A stretch of DNA of 64,000 nt from Halostella salina (GTDB taxonomy: Archaea; Halobacteriota; Halobacteria; Halobacteriales; Natronoarchaeaceae): contig NZ_RCIH01000004.1 of assembly GCF_003675855.1 (NCBI RefSeq), forward strand, positions 124,001 to 188,000, written 5' to 3'. The notes beneath the pieces are model-generated. The model saw only the letters and a list, made by a program, of their open reading frames with translations. It made no database searches and was not told the origin of the DNA. The position numbers and the translations under genes were made by a program. Shown piece after piece: positions 34,154 to 43,001 of this stretch (positions within the stretch are counted from its first letter, which is position 1; the number at the start of each line of letters is the position of its first letter).

Positions 34154-34846
34154 ATGGAGAGCCTCGAAGCCGAACTGGAGCGCGCCCGGGACCTGGACGT
34201 GGCCGCGCTGGCCGACGCCATCGAGGCGATCGGGTTCGAGTGCACGCGCTGCGGGGCCTGCTGCAAGGCCGACGACGAGGACCCACACACCGCCACCGTG
34301 TTCCCCGACGAGGTGCGCGACCTGCAGGGCGAGGACCGGGACTGGCGCGATGTCGCCCGGCCGATGCCGTACGGGCTGACCGACGGCGCGGACGGTCCCG
34401 AAGGGGAGACGTTCGAGTGGGCGCTCCAGACGGACGGCTGCGGGGACTGCACGTTCTACACGGAGGACGACGACGGCGAGGGGGCCTGCACCGTCCACGA
34501 GGACCGGCCGCTGATCTGTCGGACGTACCCGTTCAGCGTCGCGCTGGCCGGGACCAGCCAGCCGATGGGCGAGGCCGTCGAGAGCGCCGATCTGGAAGGA
34601 CAGGGGGATGCCGGCGATGACGCGGACCTCGTCCGCGCCCACGAGTGCGAGGGGCTGGGCCGGGACATCTCGCGGGCGGACGCCGAGGCGCTGGCCGCCG
34701 CGCTCAAGGAGCGCGCCGTCCGCGAACTGACCGAGGCGATCGGCGTGCGCGACGAGTACGAGCCCGCCGACCCGGACCCGGGCGAGGTCGTCGTCCACGA
34801 CTCGGAGGGGGCGAAATCCCCGGACGGCACGCAGCACGGCTCCTGA
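34154..34846 (+). CDS. YkgJ-family cysteine-cluster protein
   Basis: A 230-residue protein with the family's cysteine pattern: FECTRCGACC near residue 35, then CGDCTFY and ACTVHEDRPLICRTYPF near residues 100-125. The Cys residues resemble those that bind Zn or Fe-S in the YkgJ/PF03692 family, whose function is unknown though some members are linked to methylation or iron-sulfur chemistry. TATA-like CCCTTTTGCC at about 34121-34129 lies 27 bases before the ATG. The C-terminal part is acidic and variable. Confidence 0.88.
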   Translation: MESLEAELERARDLDVAALADAIEAIGFECTRCGACCKADDEDPHTATVFPDEVRDLQGEDRDWRDVARPMPYGLTDGADGPEGETFEWALQTDGCGDCTFYTEDDDGEGACTVHEDRPLICRTYPFSVALAGTSQPMGEAVESADLEGQGDAGDDADLVRAHECEGLGRDISRADAEALAAALKERAVRELTEAIGVRDEYEPADPDPGEVVVHDSEGAKSPDGTQHGS

Positions 34847-34894
34847 CGTGCCGGCGGCGATACTTCTTTAATGGATGAATCCGAGGTTCATGCT

Positions 34895-34899
34895 GGAGG
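34895..34899 (+). promoter_or_regulatory. Shine-Dalgarno GGAGG selecting a TTG start
   Basis: GGAGG ends seven bases before TTG 34907, ideal spacing. A TATA-like CTTCTTTAATGG at 34864-34873 would start transcription near 34895, downstream of the ATG at 34871, so that ATG is unlikely to be used. Confidence 0.6.
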
Positions 34900-34906
34900 T
34901 TTGACC

Positions 34907-35302
34907 TTGGAAATATCTGATGAACTCCTGTGTCTGTTCAGTGCCGACGTGTCCGTTCAGGACGACAAGTACGTCGTGGAGGTACCGCGCCGGGAGGTCG
35001 AAACCGGCTCGGTCGAGGCGGGCAGCACCTACCGCGTCGCGCTCATCGCCAGCGAGGACGCCGACGAGTCCGAGGACGCATCGACGGGCGCGCCGCCCGA
35101 ACCGCAGCCGCCGGTCGAGGTCGGCGAGACGCGCTACGTCGAGATCGAGGACATCGGCAAGCAGGGCGACGGGATCGCCCGCGTCGAGCGCGGCTACGTG
35201 ATCATCGTCCCCGGTGCCGAGGTGGGCGAACGTGTCAAGATCGAGGTGACCGAAGTGAAGTCGAACTTCGCGGTCGGCGAGATCATCGAGGAGAGCTTCT
35301 AG
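34907..35302 (+). CDS. TRAM-domain protein
   Basis: A 131-residue protein with an N-terminal beta segment (EISDELLCLFSADVSVQDDK) and a C-terminal TRAM RNA-binding domain (TRYVEIEDIGKQGDGIARVE, GAEVGERVKIEVTEVKSNFA). Small TRAM proteins are common in archaea and act as RNA chaperones in some methanogens. An acidic linker joins the halves. The start is probably TTG at 34907, chosen because GGAGG lies seven bases upstream and the family normally begins with MEISD-like residues. The alternative ATG at 34871 would add 12 residues and overlaps the TATA-like box. Confidence 0.9.
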   Translation: MEISDELLCLFSADVSVQDDKYVVEVPRREVETGSVEAGSTYRVALIASEDADESEDASTGAPPEPQPPVEVGETRYVEIEDIGKQGDGIARVERGYVIIVPGAEVGERVKIEVTEVKSNFAVGEIIEESF

Positions 35303-35367
35303 CGGCCGGCGGCGACGGTCGCCACGCGACTCCGGGGCGACCGCATCCAGCCGCGCCACAGCGGTTC

Positions 35368-35544
35368 CTACTTCGTGAAGTACGGCGGCTCGTCGCGCTC
35401 GCCCAGCGCCCACTCCAGTTCGGCGATCGCCCGCAGGATTTCGACCTCCATCTCGTCCTCGACGGGCGTCGTCGGCGGGTCGTTCGCGTCGTACTTCTCC
35501 TCCAGGGCCTCGATCCGCGCCCGGATCTCCGATTCCGATCTCAT
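35368..35544 (-). CDS. 58-residue acidic helical protein, function unknown
   Basis: A short minus-strand gene beginning ATGAGATCGGAATCG. The product starts MRSESEIRARIEALEEKYDA, has a turn at DPPTTPVED and then a second amphipathic helix (EVEILRAIAELEWALGE), ending PPYFTK. The two charged helices could form a hairpin or dimer. It has the acidic composition of genuine haloarchaeal proteins and good third-position GC. The family is not recognised. It lies between the TRAM gene and the divergent nucleotidyltransferase gene. Confidence 0.75.
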   Translation of the reverse strand: MRSESEIRARIEALEEKYDANDPPTTPVEDEMEVEILRAIAELEWALGERDEPPYFTK

Positions 35545-35671
35545 CTACCGATCCCGGCAACGGGGCCCGGGGTAATAGAAGGTTGTGCTGCGGTCATCGC
35601 GATGCGGCGTGGCGTCAGCGCCCTGTCGCCGAAGGATAAAGGACTTACCCCCTGGCGTCGACCGTCGAACT

Positions 35672-36640
35672 ATGGACGCAGTCGTGCTTGCGGGAGGGTA
35701 CGCCACTCGCCTCTGGCCGATCACGAAGAATCGGCCGAAGATGTTTCTGCCCATCGGCGACGCGACGGTTATCGACCAGATATTCGGCGAACTGGAGGAC
35801 GACGACCGGATCGACGACGTGTACGTCAGCACGAACGAGCGGTTCGCCGACGACTTCCGCGAGCACCTCGCCGACAGCCGGTTCGAGAAGCCGACGCTGT
35901 CTATCGAGGACACGGAGGAGGAAGACGAGAAGTTCGGCGTCGTCGGCGCGCTCGCCCAGCTGGTCGACCGCGAGGGCGTCGACGACGACCTGCTGGTCAT
36001 CGCCGGCGACAACCTGATCAGCTTCGACGTCTCGGAGTTCGTCGATTTCTTCCAGGCGAAAGGCGAGCCGACGCTGGCCGCCTACGACGTCGGATCGAAG
36101 GAGCGGGCGAAGTCGTACGGGCTGGTCGAACTCGACGGCGAGCGCATCGTCGACTTCCAGGAGAAGCCCGACGACCCGAACAGCACGCTCGTCTCCATCG
36201 CCTGTTACGCCTTCACGGCGGACACCCTCGGCACGCTGGAGGAGTATCTGGAGAACGGGAACAACCCGGACGAACCGGGCTGGTTCGTCCAGTGGCTCCA
36301 GAACCGTCAGTCGGTGTACGCCTTCACGTTCGACGAGGCGTGGTTCGACATCGGCACGCCCGAGAGCTACCTCGACGCCGTCGCATGGCACCTGAACGGC
36401 GACAACCGGATCGCCGCCGACGCGACCATCGAGAACACCACCGTCGGCGAGAACGTCCACGTCATGCCCGGGGCAGAACTGGTCGACTCCCACGTCGACT
36501 CCTCGATCATCTTCCCCGACGCGACCCTCCACGGCACCGACGTGCGCAACTCGATCATCGACCGGGACACCGACCTCCACAACCTCGATCTGGCCGGGGC
36601 GCTCATCGGCGCGCACACCGAGATCCGGAACGGGGAGTAG
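35672..36640 (+). CDS. Sugar-phosphate nucleotidyltransferase (NTP_transferase/left-handed beta-helix)
   Basis: A 322-residue protein. The N-terminal GT-A domain begins MDAVVLAGGYATRLWPITKN, the pyrophosphorylase signature, followed by LPIGDATVIDQ, VIAGDNLI (metal-binding Asp) and YGLVELDGERIVDFQEKP. The C-terminal part has hexapeptide-like repeats (ADATIENTTVGENVHVMPGA). It activates a sugar-1-phosphate with NTP, probably glucose-1-phosphate with dTTP or UTP, or mannose-1-phosphate with GTP; the base is not decided by the motifs seen. A TATA-like GGACTTACC at 35641-35649 lies about 27 bases before the ATG, fitting a leaderless message. It probably feeds glycan synthesis, although no glycosyltransferase gene adjoins. 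Confidence 0.92.
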   Translation: MDAVVLAGGYATRLWPITKNRPKMFLPIGDATVIDQIFGELEDDDRIDDVYVSTNERFADDFREHLADSRFEKPTLSIEDTEEEDEKFGVVGALAQLVDREGVDDDLLVIAGDNLISFDVSEFVDFFQAKGEPTLAAYDVGSKERAKSYGLVELDGERIVDFQEKPDDPNSTLVSIACYAFTADTLGTLEEYLENGNNPDEPGWFVQWLQNRQSVYAFTFDEAWFDIGTPESYLDAVAWHLNGDNRIAADATIENTTVGENVHVMPGAELVDSHVDSSIIFPDATLHGTDVRNSIIDRDTDLHNLDLAGALIGAHTEIRNGE

Positions 36641-36679
36641 GTCGTTTCGCCGCGCTCACGCGAAGCCGAGCCGCGGGTC

Positions 36680-37402
36680 TCAGCCCAGCCGCGCGTCCGT
36701 GATCCGCAGACGCCCCCGCGAGCCGTCCCACTCCGTCCCGTACTCCAGTTCGATCGGCCGGTCCATGTGGGGACCGTCCGTCACCAGCGTCTCGAACTCG
36801 CCGCCCTCGCCGAGGACGTGGACGCCGTACTCCTCGTTCAGGGCGCGCAGGTCCGCGAGCGTCTCGCGGTCTATCGTCCGCCCGAGCCACGACTCGTCGA
36901 GCCCGTAGGCCGCGACCTGCACGATCCGGATCTCGAAGCCGGCGTCGATCATTTCCTCGGCCAGCGTCCCGGGGTCGCGCTGCCACAGCGGCGCGAACAG
37001 TTCGACGCCGAGGCGCTCGCACATCGCCTCGATCCGGCTGGTCTGGAACTCGCTCTCGACGGCCCCGGCGGTGACGCCCGTGACGCCGCCGTCCAGTTCG
37101 GCGTCGAGGTCCACCAGCGCCGCCTCCAGCGGTTCGAGTTCGGCGTCGCCCTGCGCGCCGGCGTCGTCGGCCCCGGCGGCGTTCAGGTCGCCGGGCCGCA
37201 CGTCGACGAGGTCGATCCCGACGCTCTCGGCGGCGAGCGCCGCGAGGTCGGTCGCGGGAACGTGGTACATGTACGAGTCCTCGCCGGGGTGGACGGTGAC
37301 GAGTCGCTCGACCGGCAGGTCGCGTTCCAGCGCGCGGTACAGCGCCCACGAGGAGTCCTTGCCGCCGGAGAAGAGGCTCACCCAGGCTCCGCTGTCGTGC
37401 AT
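36680..37402 (-). CDS. Diphthine--ammonia ligase (Dph6-type ATP pyrophosphatase)
   Basis: A 240-residue PP-loop protein. The ATP-binding loop is SLFSGGKDSSWAL, near the N-terminus. The later family motifs are HPGEDSYMYHVP, GVTAGAVESEFQTSR and HVLGEGGEFETLVTDGP. Dph6 carries out the last step of diphthamide synthesis on elongation factor 2, using ATP and ammonia. It is the usual length. The start at 37402 (MHDSGAWV) leaves a short N-terminus before the loop. The next gene upstream (DUF373) ends 60 bases away on the same strand. Confidence 0.9.
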   Translation of the reverse strand: MHDSGAWVSLFSGGKDSSWALYRALERDLPVERLVTVHPGEDSYMYHVPATDLAALAAESVGIDLVDVRPGDLNAAGADDAGAQGDAELEPLEAALVDLDAELDGGVTGVTAGAVESEFQTSRIEAMCERLGVELFAPLWQRDPGTLAEEMIDAGFEIRIVQVAAYGLDESWLGRTIDRETLADLRALNEEYGVHVLGEGGEFETLVTDGPHMDRPIELEYGTEWDGSRGRLRITDARLG

Positions 37403-37462
37403 ACCGTCGTCTCGGGCCGGGCGGGTAAACCAGCTACGGACCGCCACCGACCCGACGGCCGG

Positions 37463-38614
37463 CTACGGACCGCTGCCGGGGAGCTCGTCCTCGTCGATGC
37501 TCGTACCGCCGAGGTACGTAGCGACCCGGACGCCGACCAGGCTGACGAGCACGCCCGCGACGACGAACACGGCCAGATGCTCGCCCGGCGAGAGGGTAAA
37601 GGGCGCGACCGACACGACGCCGAGTTCGAGCGGCGGCACCTCGAACGGCGCGAGCACGCCGGCGCGGGCGAGGAAGTACGCCGAGAACCCCCGGACCACG
37701 AGCCCGACCGCGAGGACGCCGAAGGGGATGTTCAGGTACGAACTGCGGACGCTGTCCTCCTGTATCGCCACGTCGAGCAGGCGGCCCGTACTCGCGGCCA
37801 GCGCCGCCGTCGCCAGCCACGGGACGCTGTCGTGGGCAAAGCGCATCGCCTGGAGGAGGACGCTCGCCTGCCCGTCCATGTTCGACACGCCGAGCGCGCC
37901 GACGAACACGCCGATCAGCGACAGCCCGACGGCGACGACGTACGTGACGATCGACACCCGCCCGGAGTACAGCGACTCCTGGACGCGGACGGCGAGGTCG
38001 GTGAGGTACTCGTCGACGCCGAGCCCCTTGTACAGCAGGAACACGCCGATGACGGCCGTGATAGCGGAGACGGCGATCGCCGGCCCCGCGATCATCGAGA
38101 GCACCGGCGCGACCAGCAGGGCGAGCCCGATCGGAACGAGGACGGTCTGACGCAGTTCCTCGTCCGCGAGGAACTGCTTCAGCAGGTAGTACGTCGACTC
38201 GATGTCGCGTGCCTGCCGGACGACTACGCGGTCGACCGAGTCGACCCGGAGGCGGCTCTCGACGATGGGGACCAGCCGCTCGTCCTGCGCGCTGTCGATG
38301 ACGACGACCGCCGAGTCGGGGTCGTGCTGGTCGATGAGGGCGTCGAGCTGGTGGGCGACCGACCGGTCGGCTCCGACGACGTTCTCGGTCCCGCCCGAGA
38401 CGACGGCGACGACGGCGTCGCGGTTCTCGTCGCGCAGGTCGCGGGTGACCCGCAGCGCCTCCAGCAGCGAGTTGACGCTCGAATCCTCCGGGTCGGCCAG
38501 CCCCACGTCGGTGACGAGGGAGTGGACCGCCTCCCACCCCGACACCGGGGTCCGAAGGCCGGCCTTCCGGCCGATGTCGTCGGTGCGGTCGACACACACC
38601 ACGAGCGTGGTCAC
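37463..38614 (-). CDS. DUF373 family membrane protein
   Basis: A 383-residue archaeal protein. The N-terminal third is a soluble alpha/beta domain with conserved CVDRTDDIGRKAG, VVSGGTENV and VVVIDSAQDERLVPI. The remaining part has about seven membrane helices (PIGLALLVAPVLSMIAGP, SIVTYVVAVGLSLIGVF). The family is widespread in archaea and its function is unknown; the soluble part resembles a nucleotide-binding or toprim-like fold. A TATA-like TTTTTATTC on its strand lies about 29 bases before the start. It is followed by dph6 on the same strand. Confidence 0.93.
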   Translation of the reverse strand: MTTLVVCVDRTDDIGRKAGLRTPVSGWEAVHSLVTDVGLADPEDSSVNSLLEALRVTRDLRDENRDAVVAVVSGGTENVVGADRSVAHQLDALIDQHDPDSAVVVIDSAQDERLVPIVESRLRVDSVDRVVVRQARDIESTYYLLKQFLADEELRQTVLVPIGLALLVAPVLSMIAGPAIAVSAITAVIGVFLLYKGLGVDEYLTDLAVRVQESLYSGRVSIVTYVVAVGLSLIGVFVGALGVSNMDGQASVLLQAMRFAHDSVPWLATAALAASTGRLLDVAIQEDSVRSSYLNIPFGVLAVGLVVRGFSAYFLARAGVLAPFEVPPLELGVVSVAPFTLSPGEHLAVFVVAGVLVSLVGVRVATYLGGTSIDEDELPGSGP

Positions 38615-38637
38615 GGTGGCTCCGACAAGGCGGCCGG

Positions 38638-38648
38638 AGAATAAAAAC
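38638..38648 (-). promoter_or_regulatory. TATA box of the DUF373 gene
   Basis: The minus strand reads GGTTTTTATTC here, centred about 29 bases before the ATG at 38614. It lies within the short gap after the sppA-like gene on the same strand. Confidence 0.55.
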
Positions 38649-38655
38649 CCCCGAG

Positions 38656-39660
38656 TTACTTCAGCCGAAACTCCACGAGGGAGCCGTCACGGTCGGCGAC
38701 GACGCTCGCCGCGCCGCGCCCGAACGCCCGGGCGACCGCCTGTGCACCGACGCTCAGTTTCTCGCCGATGCCCCGGTCCGGCTCGAACTGCTCGACCGCG
38801 ATATCGTCCAGTCCGGCGCGCTCCGCGAGACGCTCCTCAACGTCGTCGCGGTCGCCCAGCGCGTCGACGAGGCCGTTCTCGGCGGCCTGCCGGCCGTGGT
38901 AGATGCGGGCCTCCGTGTCGTCGACGAACGCCCGGTCGATGTCGCGCTCCTCGGCGACCAGGTCGACGAAACTCTCGTAGCTACTGTCGATGACGCCCTG
39001 GAAGTACGCCCGCTCGTCCTCCGAGAGCGCCTTCAGCGGGTCCGTCGTGTCCTTGTACTTCCCGCCGGTAAAGCGCTCCAGGTCGATGCCGTAGCGGTCC
39101 GCGAAGTCGGCGAACTTCCGCTGGTTGGCGATGACGCCGATGCTGCCGACGAGGCTGTCGCGGTGGGCGACGAACTCGTCGCAGCCACAGGCGATCATGT
39201 AGCCGCCGCTGGCGCAGATGTCCTTCGCGTGGGCGACCGTCGGCCCGTCGAACTTCGCCGCCGCGTGCCGGATCTCGTCGCTGGCGACCGGCTGGCCGCC
39301 GGGGGTGTTCAGCGTCACCACGAGCGCCTCGGCCCCGTCGTCCGCGTCGGCCGCCTCGATCTGGTCGACGACGTCGTCGGCGGACGCACCCCCGGGCCGG
39401 AGCGGCATCCCGCCGCCGTCGGCGGTGATCGGCCCCGTTACCTCCACCTCAGCGACGTTGTAGCCGGGGAACAGCGATCCCGCGAGGCTGCCGGCGACTT
39501 TCAGGCCGGCGGCCGCCGTCGCGACCGCCAGCAGGACGCCGACGACGCCGGCCGACGTTTCGGCCGGCACGACCACGAACAGCGCGACGCCGACCGCGGC
39601 GGCGACGAGCAGGCCGGCGAGGACGATCCCGAGCTTGCCGAGCGACTGTAGGGTTCCCAT
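38656..39660 (-). CDS. Signal peptide peptidase SppA-type S49 peptidase
   Basis: A 334-residue membrane-bound serine peptidase. Two N-terminal hydrophobic segments (residues 8-30 and 35-60) are followed by the S49 domain: LNTPGGQPVASDEIR, catalytic Ser in ICASGGYMIACG, and the general-base Lys in the FTGGKYKDTTDPLKALSED region. The family breaks down signal peptides in membranes. The ATG at 39660 is preferred because GGTGA lies five bases upstream; a GTG at 39669 fits a TATA-like CTTTTCTAC at leaderless spacing, so both are possible. Usual archaeal length. Confidence 0.92.
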   Translation of the reverse strand: MGTLQSLGKLGIVLAGLLVAAAVGVALFVVVPAETSAGVVGVLLAVATAAAGLKVAGSLAGSLFPGYNVAEVEVTGPITADGGGMPLRPGGASADDVVDQIEAADADDGAEALVVTLNTPGGQPVASDEIRHAAAKFDGPTVAHAKDICASGGYMIACGCDEFVAHRDSLVGSIGVIANQRKFADFADRYGIDLERFTGGKYKDTTDPLKALSEDERAYFQGVIDSSYESFVDLVAEERDIDRAFVDDTEARIYHGRQAAENGLVDALGDRDDVEERLAERAGLDDIAVEQFEPDRGIGEKLSVGAQAVARAFGRGAASVVADRDGSLVEFRLK

Positions 39661-39816
39661 CGAGTTCACCTGCCGTCGTCTTGCGGCCGCGAGTAGAAAA
39701 GGGTGGAGCCTCCGGCGGGACGCTCGACGTCGTCGAGGCGGTCGGTCGGTGTCCGCGGACGAGCGCCGCCGCTACCGGATCGTGGCCCGCAGAGAGAACC
39801 GCAAAATCCTAGCCGA

Positions 39817-40698
39817 TTACAGCAGCCCCGTCTTCTGGAGCTTCATCAGGTCCTCGGTTTCGAGGGTCTCGCCTTCCTTGAACTTCTGGTAGATCTCCTC
39901 GGCTTCCTCCTTGGCTTCCTGCTCTTTCTGCTCGCGCTCGGACTTGCGCTCCTCCTCCTCCTGCTTGTCCAGTTCGCGCAGGCGCTTCTGGACGCGGACG
40001 AAGTCCTCGTGGTGGCGGTCGGCCGCCTCCTGGGCCTCGACGAACTTCTCGTGCATCTCGTCGGCCTCGTCGCGGATGTCGTCGGCCTCGCGGTAGGCCT
40101 CGATCATCTGGTTGTGGTGCTCCTGGGCCTTGTCGGCCAGTTCGGTCACCTTCTGGTGGTGCTTGGAGGCCTCCGAGCGCACGGACTCGGCCTTCTCGAC
40201 GTACTCCTCCAGGTCCTCGTTCTGGTCGAGTTTCTCCTTGCGCTGCTGGTACTCCTCGCGCTTCTCCTCGATCTTCTCGATGAGTTCGCGCTCGTCCTCG
40301 GTCGAGAGCACCTCGGTCTGCTGCTTGAACTCGAGGTCCTCGATCTCCTCCTCGAGCTCCTCTAAGTCCTTGCCCTCGTCGAGCTCGAGGTCGGACTTCA
40401 TCTCCTCGACCTTGTCGAAGAGCTCGTTGGCCTTCGCGTTGAGCTCGTTGCGCTGCTCCTTGTGCTCCTGGACCAGCTCGTTCAGCTCGTCGCGCTTCTC
40501 GCGGTGTTCCTGGGCCTCGTCGACCTTCTCGCGGGTCTTGGCGTTCAGGTCGTCGCGTTTGGACGCGCGCTCCGACGCCATCTGGTTCAGCTCGTTTCGT
40601 CGGTCTCGAAGCTGACCGGCGCGTTTGATGAGCTGTCCTTTGGATTCGTTTTCGAGGTCGTCCTCCGTGAGTTCGACGTTCTTGCTTGTGTCTACCAT
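39817..40698 (-). CDS. COG1340-type archaeal coiled-coil protein
   Basis: A 293-residue protein that is almost entirely alpha-helical coiled coil, with heptads of Glu/Lys/Leu (RDDLNAKTREKVDEAQEHR, DLEELEEEIEDLEFKQQ) and a short break near residue 115-125. It matches the archaeal coiled-coil family COG1340, often misnamed phosphoserine phosphatase. No enzyme motif is present. It probably has a structural or complex-scaffolding role in the cytoplasm. It has an unusually high Lys content for this genome. The leader is about 50 bases or more: TATA-like ATCCTTATC near 40767-40776, GAGG just before the ATG. Confidence 0.9.
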   Translation of the reverse strand: MVDTSKNVELTEDDLENESKGQLIKRAGQLRDRRNELNQMASERASKRDDLNAKTREKVDEAQEHREKRDELNELVQEHKEQRNELNAKANELFDKVEEMKSDLELDEGKDLEELEEEIEDLEFKQQTEVLSTEDERELIEKIEEKREEYQQRKEKLDQNEDLEEYVEKAESVRSEASKHHQKVTELADKAQEHHNQMIEAYREADDIRDEADEMHEKFVEAQEAADRHHEDFVRVQKRLRELDKQEEEERKSEREQKEQEAKEEAEEIYQKFKEGETLETEDLMKLQKTGLL

Positions 40699-40911
40699 GT
40701 TAGTCAATCCTCTGTGCCTTCCCCTCACCGGCGGCTGACAGGCGCTGCTGACCGGGTGTAACTGACCGTGGATAAGGATTCCCTGTCATTCTGTCGAGCG
40801 AGCGATGCTGCCGGAACGCCGGTGACGTTCTGGTATCAGTTAGTAGCGCGGGTTCGAACATAAAAGTATCGGTCACTGAACCCCTGAAAACAGTTAGCAA
40901 GCGGCCCAGCA

Positions 40912-40936
40912 AGGGTGTAAACGGTTCACACACCCT
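40912..40936 (-). terminator. Hairpin after the GH2 gene
   Basis: AGGGTGT and ACACCCT form a perfect 7-bp stem with an 11-base loop, starting 10 bases after the stop codon of the minus-strand GH2 gene. No long U-tract follows, so it may serve 3'-end stability rather than act as a classical terminator. Confidence 0.4.
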
Positions 40937-40946
40937 GCGGGAGCAC

Positions 40947-42815
40947 TTATAAATAGTACTCGTTGTACACGGTCCGGTCCGACAGCGTGAGCAGCAGTTC
41001 GACTTCCTCGGCGTCCGGCGGGATCCGGGCCGCACCGGCGTCGACCCGGTCGCCGGGCGCGGCCGACAGCTCCGCCGTCCCCTCGGCGTCCCCGGCGGCC
41101 CAGGAGAGCGTCGGCTCGACGGTCTCAGGGCCGTCGTTGACGACCGTGATCCCGACGGCTCCGGGTTCCGGTGGCTCGTCGATCACGGCCTGTACCGGCT
41201 CGAACGACTGCGAGAGCGCCTCGTAGGCGGGCTTTGCCGCCCCGTCGTGTGCGAGGACGCCCATCCCCGCACCCGGCGCGGCGTCCCGCAGCGCGAAGGC
41301 CGCGGCCACGTCCGTCCCGCGCCGACGGAGCGTCTCGGTCACCGTCTTCAGCGTCGTCGCCTGAGACGCGCCCGACTCGTCGGCGTCGTCCGTCCCGACC
41401 GCGACCTCGTGGGCCCGCGCGTCGAACCCCGGAACGTCGCCGTCGCTGTCGCCGGCGGCCGCCAGTGCCCCCGCGCCGTACTCGCCGACGATCCCTTCCA
41501 GATCCGGGTACCGGTCGAGCAGCCACCCGATGTCGGTCGCCGTCCCGTACGACCAGCCCGGATACAGGTGGGCGGCGTCCGGGTCGGTGCCGGGCGGGCC
41601 GGCGACCGGCACCGTCGGCGTCCCCTCGGGGAACGCCTCGGCGACCTCCTCGGCCGGCCCCCGGTCGTACGAGGTCCGCCACGCCCGCCAGCGGAGGCGA
41701 TACCGGCTCGTCCGACCCGCGCCGAGCGGGTCCGCGAAGGGCGCGCGCGGGTCGTCGTGGACGCCGTACAGCGAGACGCTCGGGTGGTGGTCGTACTCGT
41801 CGGCGAGCGCGGCGGCCAGTTCGCGGCCGCGGTCGGGGTCGAACTCGCGGTTCCCCGTCAGTGGGAGGTCCTGCCAGACGAGCAGCCCCGCCTCGTCGGC
41901 CGCCTCGTGGAGGTCGTGGGGCGGGACGTGTGCGTGGGCTCGAAGGAGGTTCGCGTTCGCGTCGGCCGCCCGCTGCACGTCCCCCGTCGGGTCGTCCGAC
42001 GGGAGGACGTTCAGCCCGCGAGCGTGCACCTGCCGCCCGTTCACGTACAGGCCATCGTCCCCGTACGACACCGTCCGAAGCCCGGTCGTCGCGCTCGCGC
42101 TCGCCTCGCCGAGCTTCGCACGGACCGTGTAGCGGTGCTGTGGCCCGTGGTCGGCCGGCCACCACCACGACGGGTCTCGGACCCGTATCTCCCGGCGCAC
42201 CCTCGTCCGCTCGCCGGCGTCGGCGGTCACCTGTGCGCGCTCCATCGCGCCGCCGCCGCGGAACCCCTCCGGGCGCAGCGAGAACGTCACGTAGTCGTCG
42301 ACCGCCTCCGCGGCGTCGACCGCGACGGACGCCTCGATGGTCGCGTCGTCGCCGTCGACGTGCGGGCTGACGGTCAGGTCGTCGAGAAACGTCGGCTGAC
42401 GGACCCGGACGTGTGCACCCCACCGGATCCCCGGGACGCCGGCGTCGTCCGGCAACTGGTCGGTCCGCTCGACGCCGCCGAACGCGTCCTCGGGCGCGCG
42501 GCACTCCACGACGAGTTCGTTGCGCTCCTGCGGCTCGAACTCCCGCCGGAACGGGACGAAGTAGGCGTCGTGCTCGCCGAGCAGGTCGCCGTTGAGCCAG
42601 ACCCGGGCGTGGGCGTACAGCCCCCGGAGGTCGAGCAGCGTGCGCTGGGCGGCGTCGCTCCGCGGGTCGTCGAACGACAGGCGGTAGGCGACCGCCGACT
42701 CGCCGGCGAACCGCTCGGGCTGTCCCGGTACCGATACGTCCTCCCACTCCCCGGCGCTCGGCGGCTCCCCGTCGTCGCTCGGGTCGACCGCCGCGGCCGT
42801 CCACGTCCCCGTCAT
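40947..42815 (-). CDS. Glycoside hydrolase family 2-like protein, probable altered active site
   Basis: A 622-residue protein with the GH2 domain order: sugar-binding jelly roll (residues 20-160; WLNGDLLGEHDAYFVPFRRE), Ig-like domain (about 160-250), then a TIM barrel beginning GLYVNGRQVHARGLNVLPSD. It ends with a beta-sandwich tail. The nucleophile position is kept (Glu445 in GIVGEYGAG). The acid/base region, normally HPSV-LW-GNE, reads HHPSVSLYGVHDDPRAP (residues 339-355), so the usual Glu is absent. It may use an Asp, have other chemistry, or bind sugar without hydrolysis. No signal peptide is seen, so it acts in the cytoplasm. Start at 42815 (MTGTW); a TATA-like TAAAACCTATTT lies about 30 bases upstream. 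Confidence 0.82.
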   Translation of the reverse strand: MTGTWTAAAVDPSDDGEPPSAGEWEDVSVPGQPERFAGESAVAYRLSFDDPRSDAAQRTLLDLRGLYAHARVWLNGDLLGEHDAYFVPFRREFEPQERNELVVECRAPEDAFGGVERTDQLPDDAGVPGIRWGAHVRVRQPTFLDDLTVSPHVDGDDATIEASVAVDAAEAVDDYVTFSLRPEGFRGGGAMERAQVTADAGERTRVRREIRVRDPSWWWPADHGPQHRYTVRAKLGEASASATTGLRTVSYGDDGLYVNGRQVHARGLNVLPSDDPTGDVQRAADANANLLRAHAHVPPHDLHEAADEAGLLVWQDLPLTGNREFDPDRGRELAAALADEYDHHPSVSLYGVHDDPRAPFADPLGAGRTSRYRLRWRAWRTSYDRGPAEEVAEAFPEGTPTVPVAGPPGTDPDAAHLYPGWSYGTATDIGWLLDRYPDLEGIVGEYGAGALAAAGDSDGDVPGFDARAHEVAVGTDDADESGASQATTLKTVTETLRRRGTDVAAAFALRDAAPGAGMGVLAHDGAAKPAYEALSQSFEPVQAVIDEPPEPGAVGITVVNDGPETVEPTLSWAAGDAEGTAELSAAPGDRVDAGAARIPPDAEEVELLLTLSDRTVYNEYYL

Positions 42816-43001
42816 CACTACTCGGGCCACCGCACCCCTGCGAAATAGGTTTTACGTCGTCTCCTCGCCCGGTCGGGTTTCGGTGCCGGCGTTTCCCATC
42901 CGGCATGGGGAAACTGCCGCCTGTACCGCCCCGAGCTATCAGTTTCACTTTCACTCCGGGGACGGGTCGCTTTGACAAGGGGTCGCGCAGAATCCCCGGA
43001 T

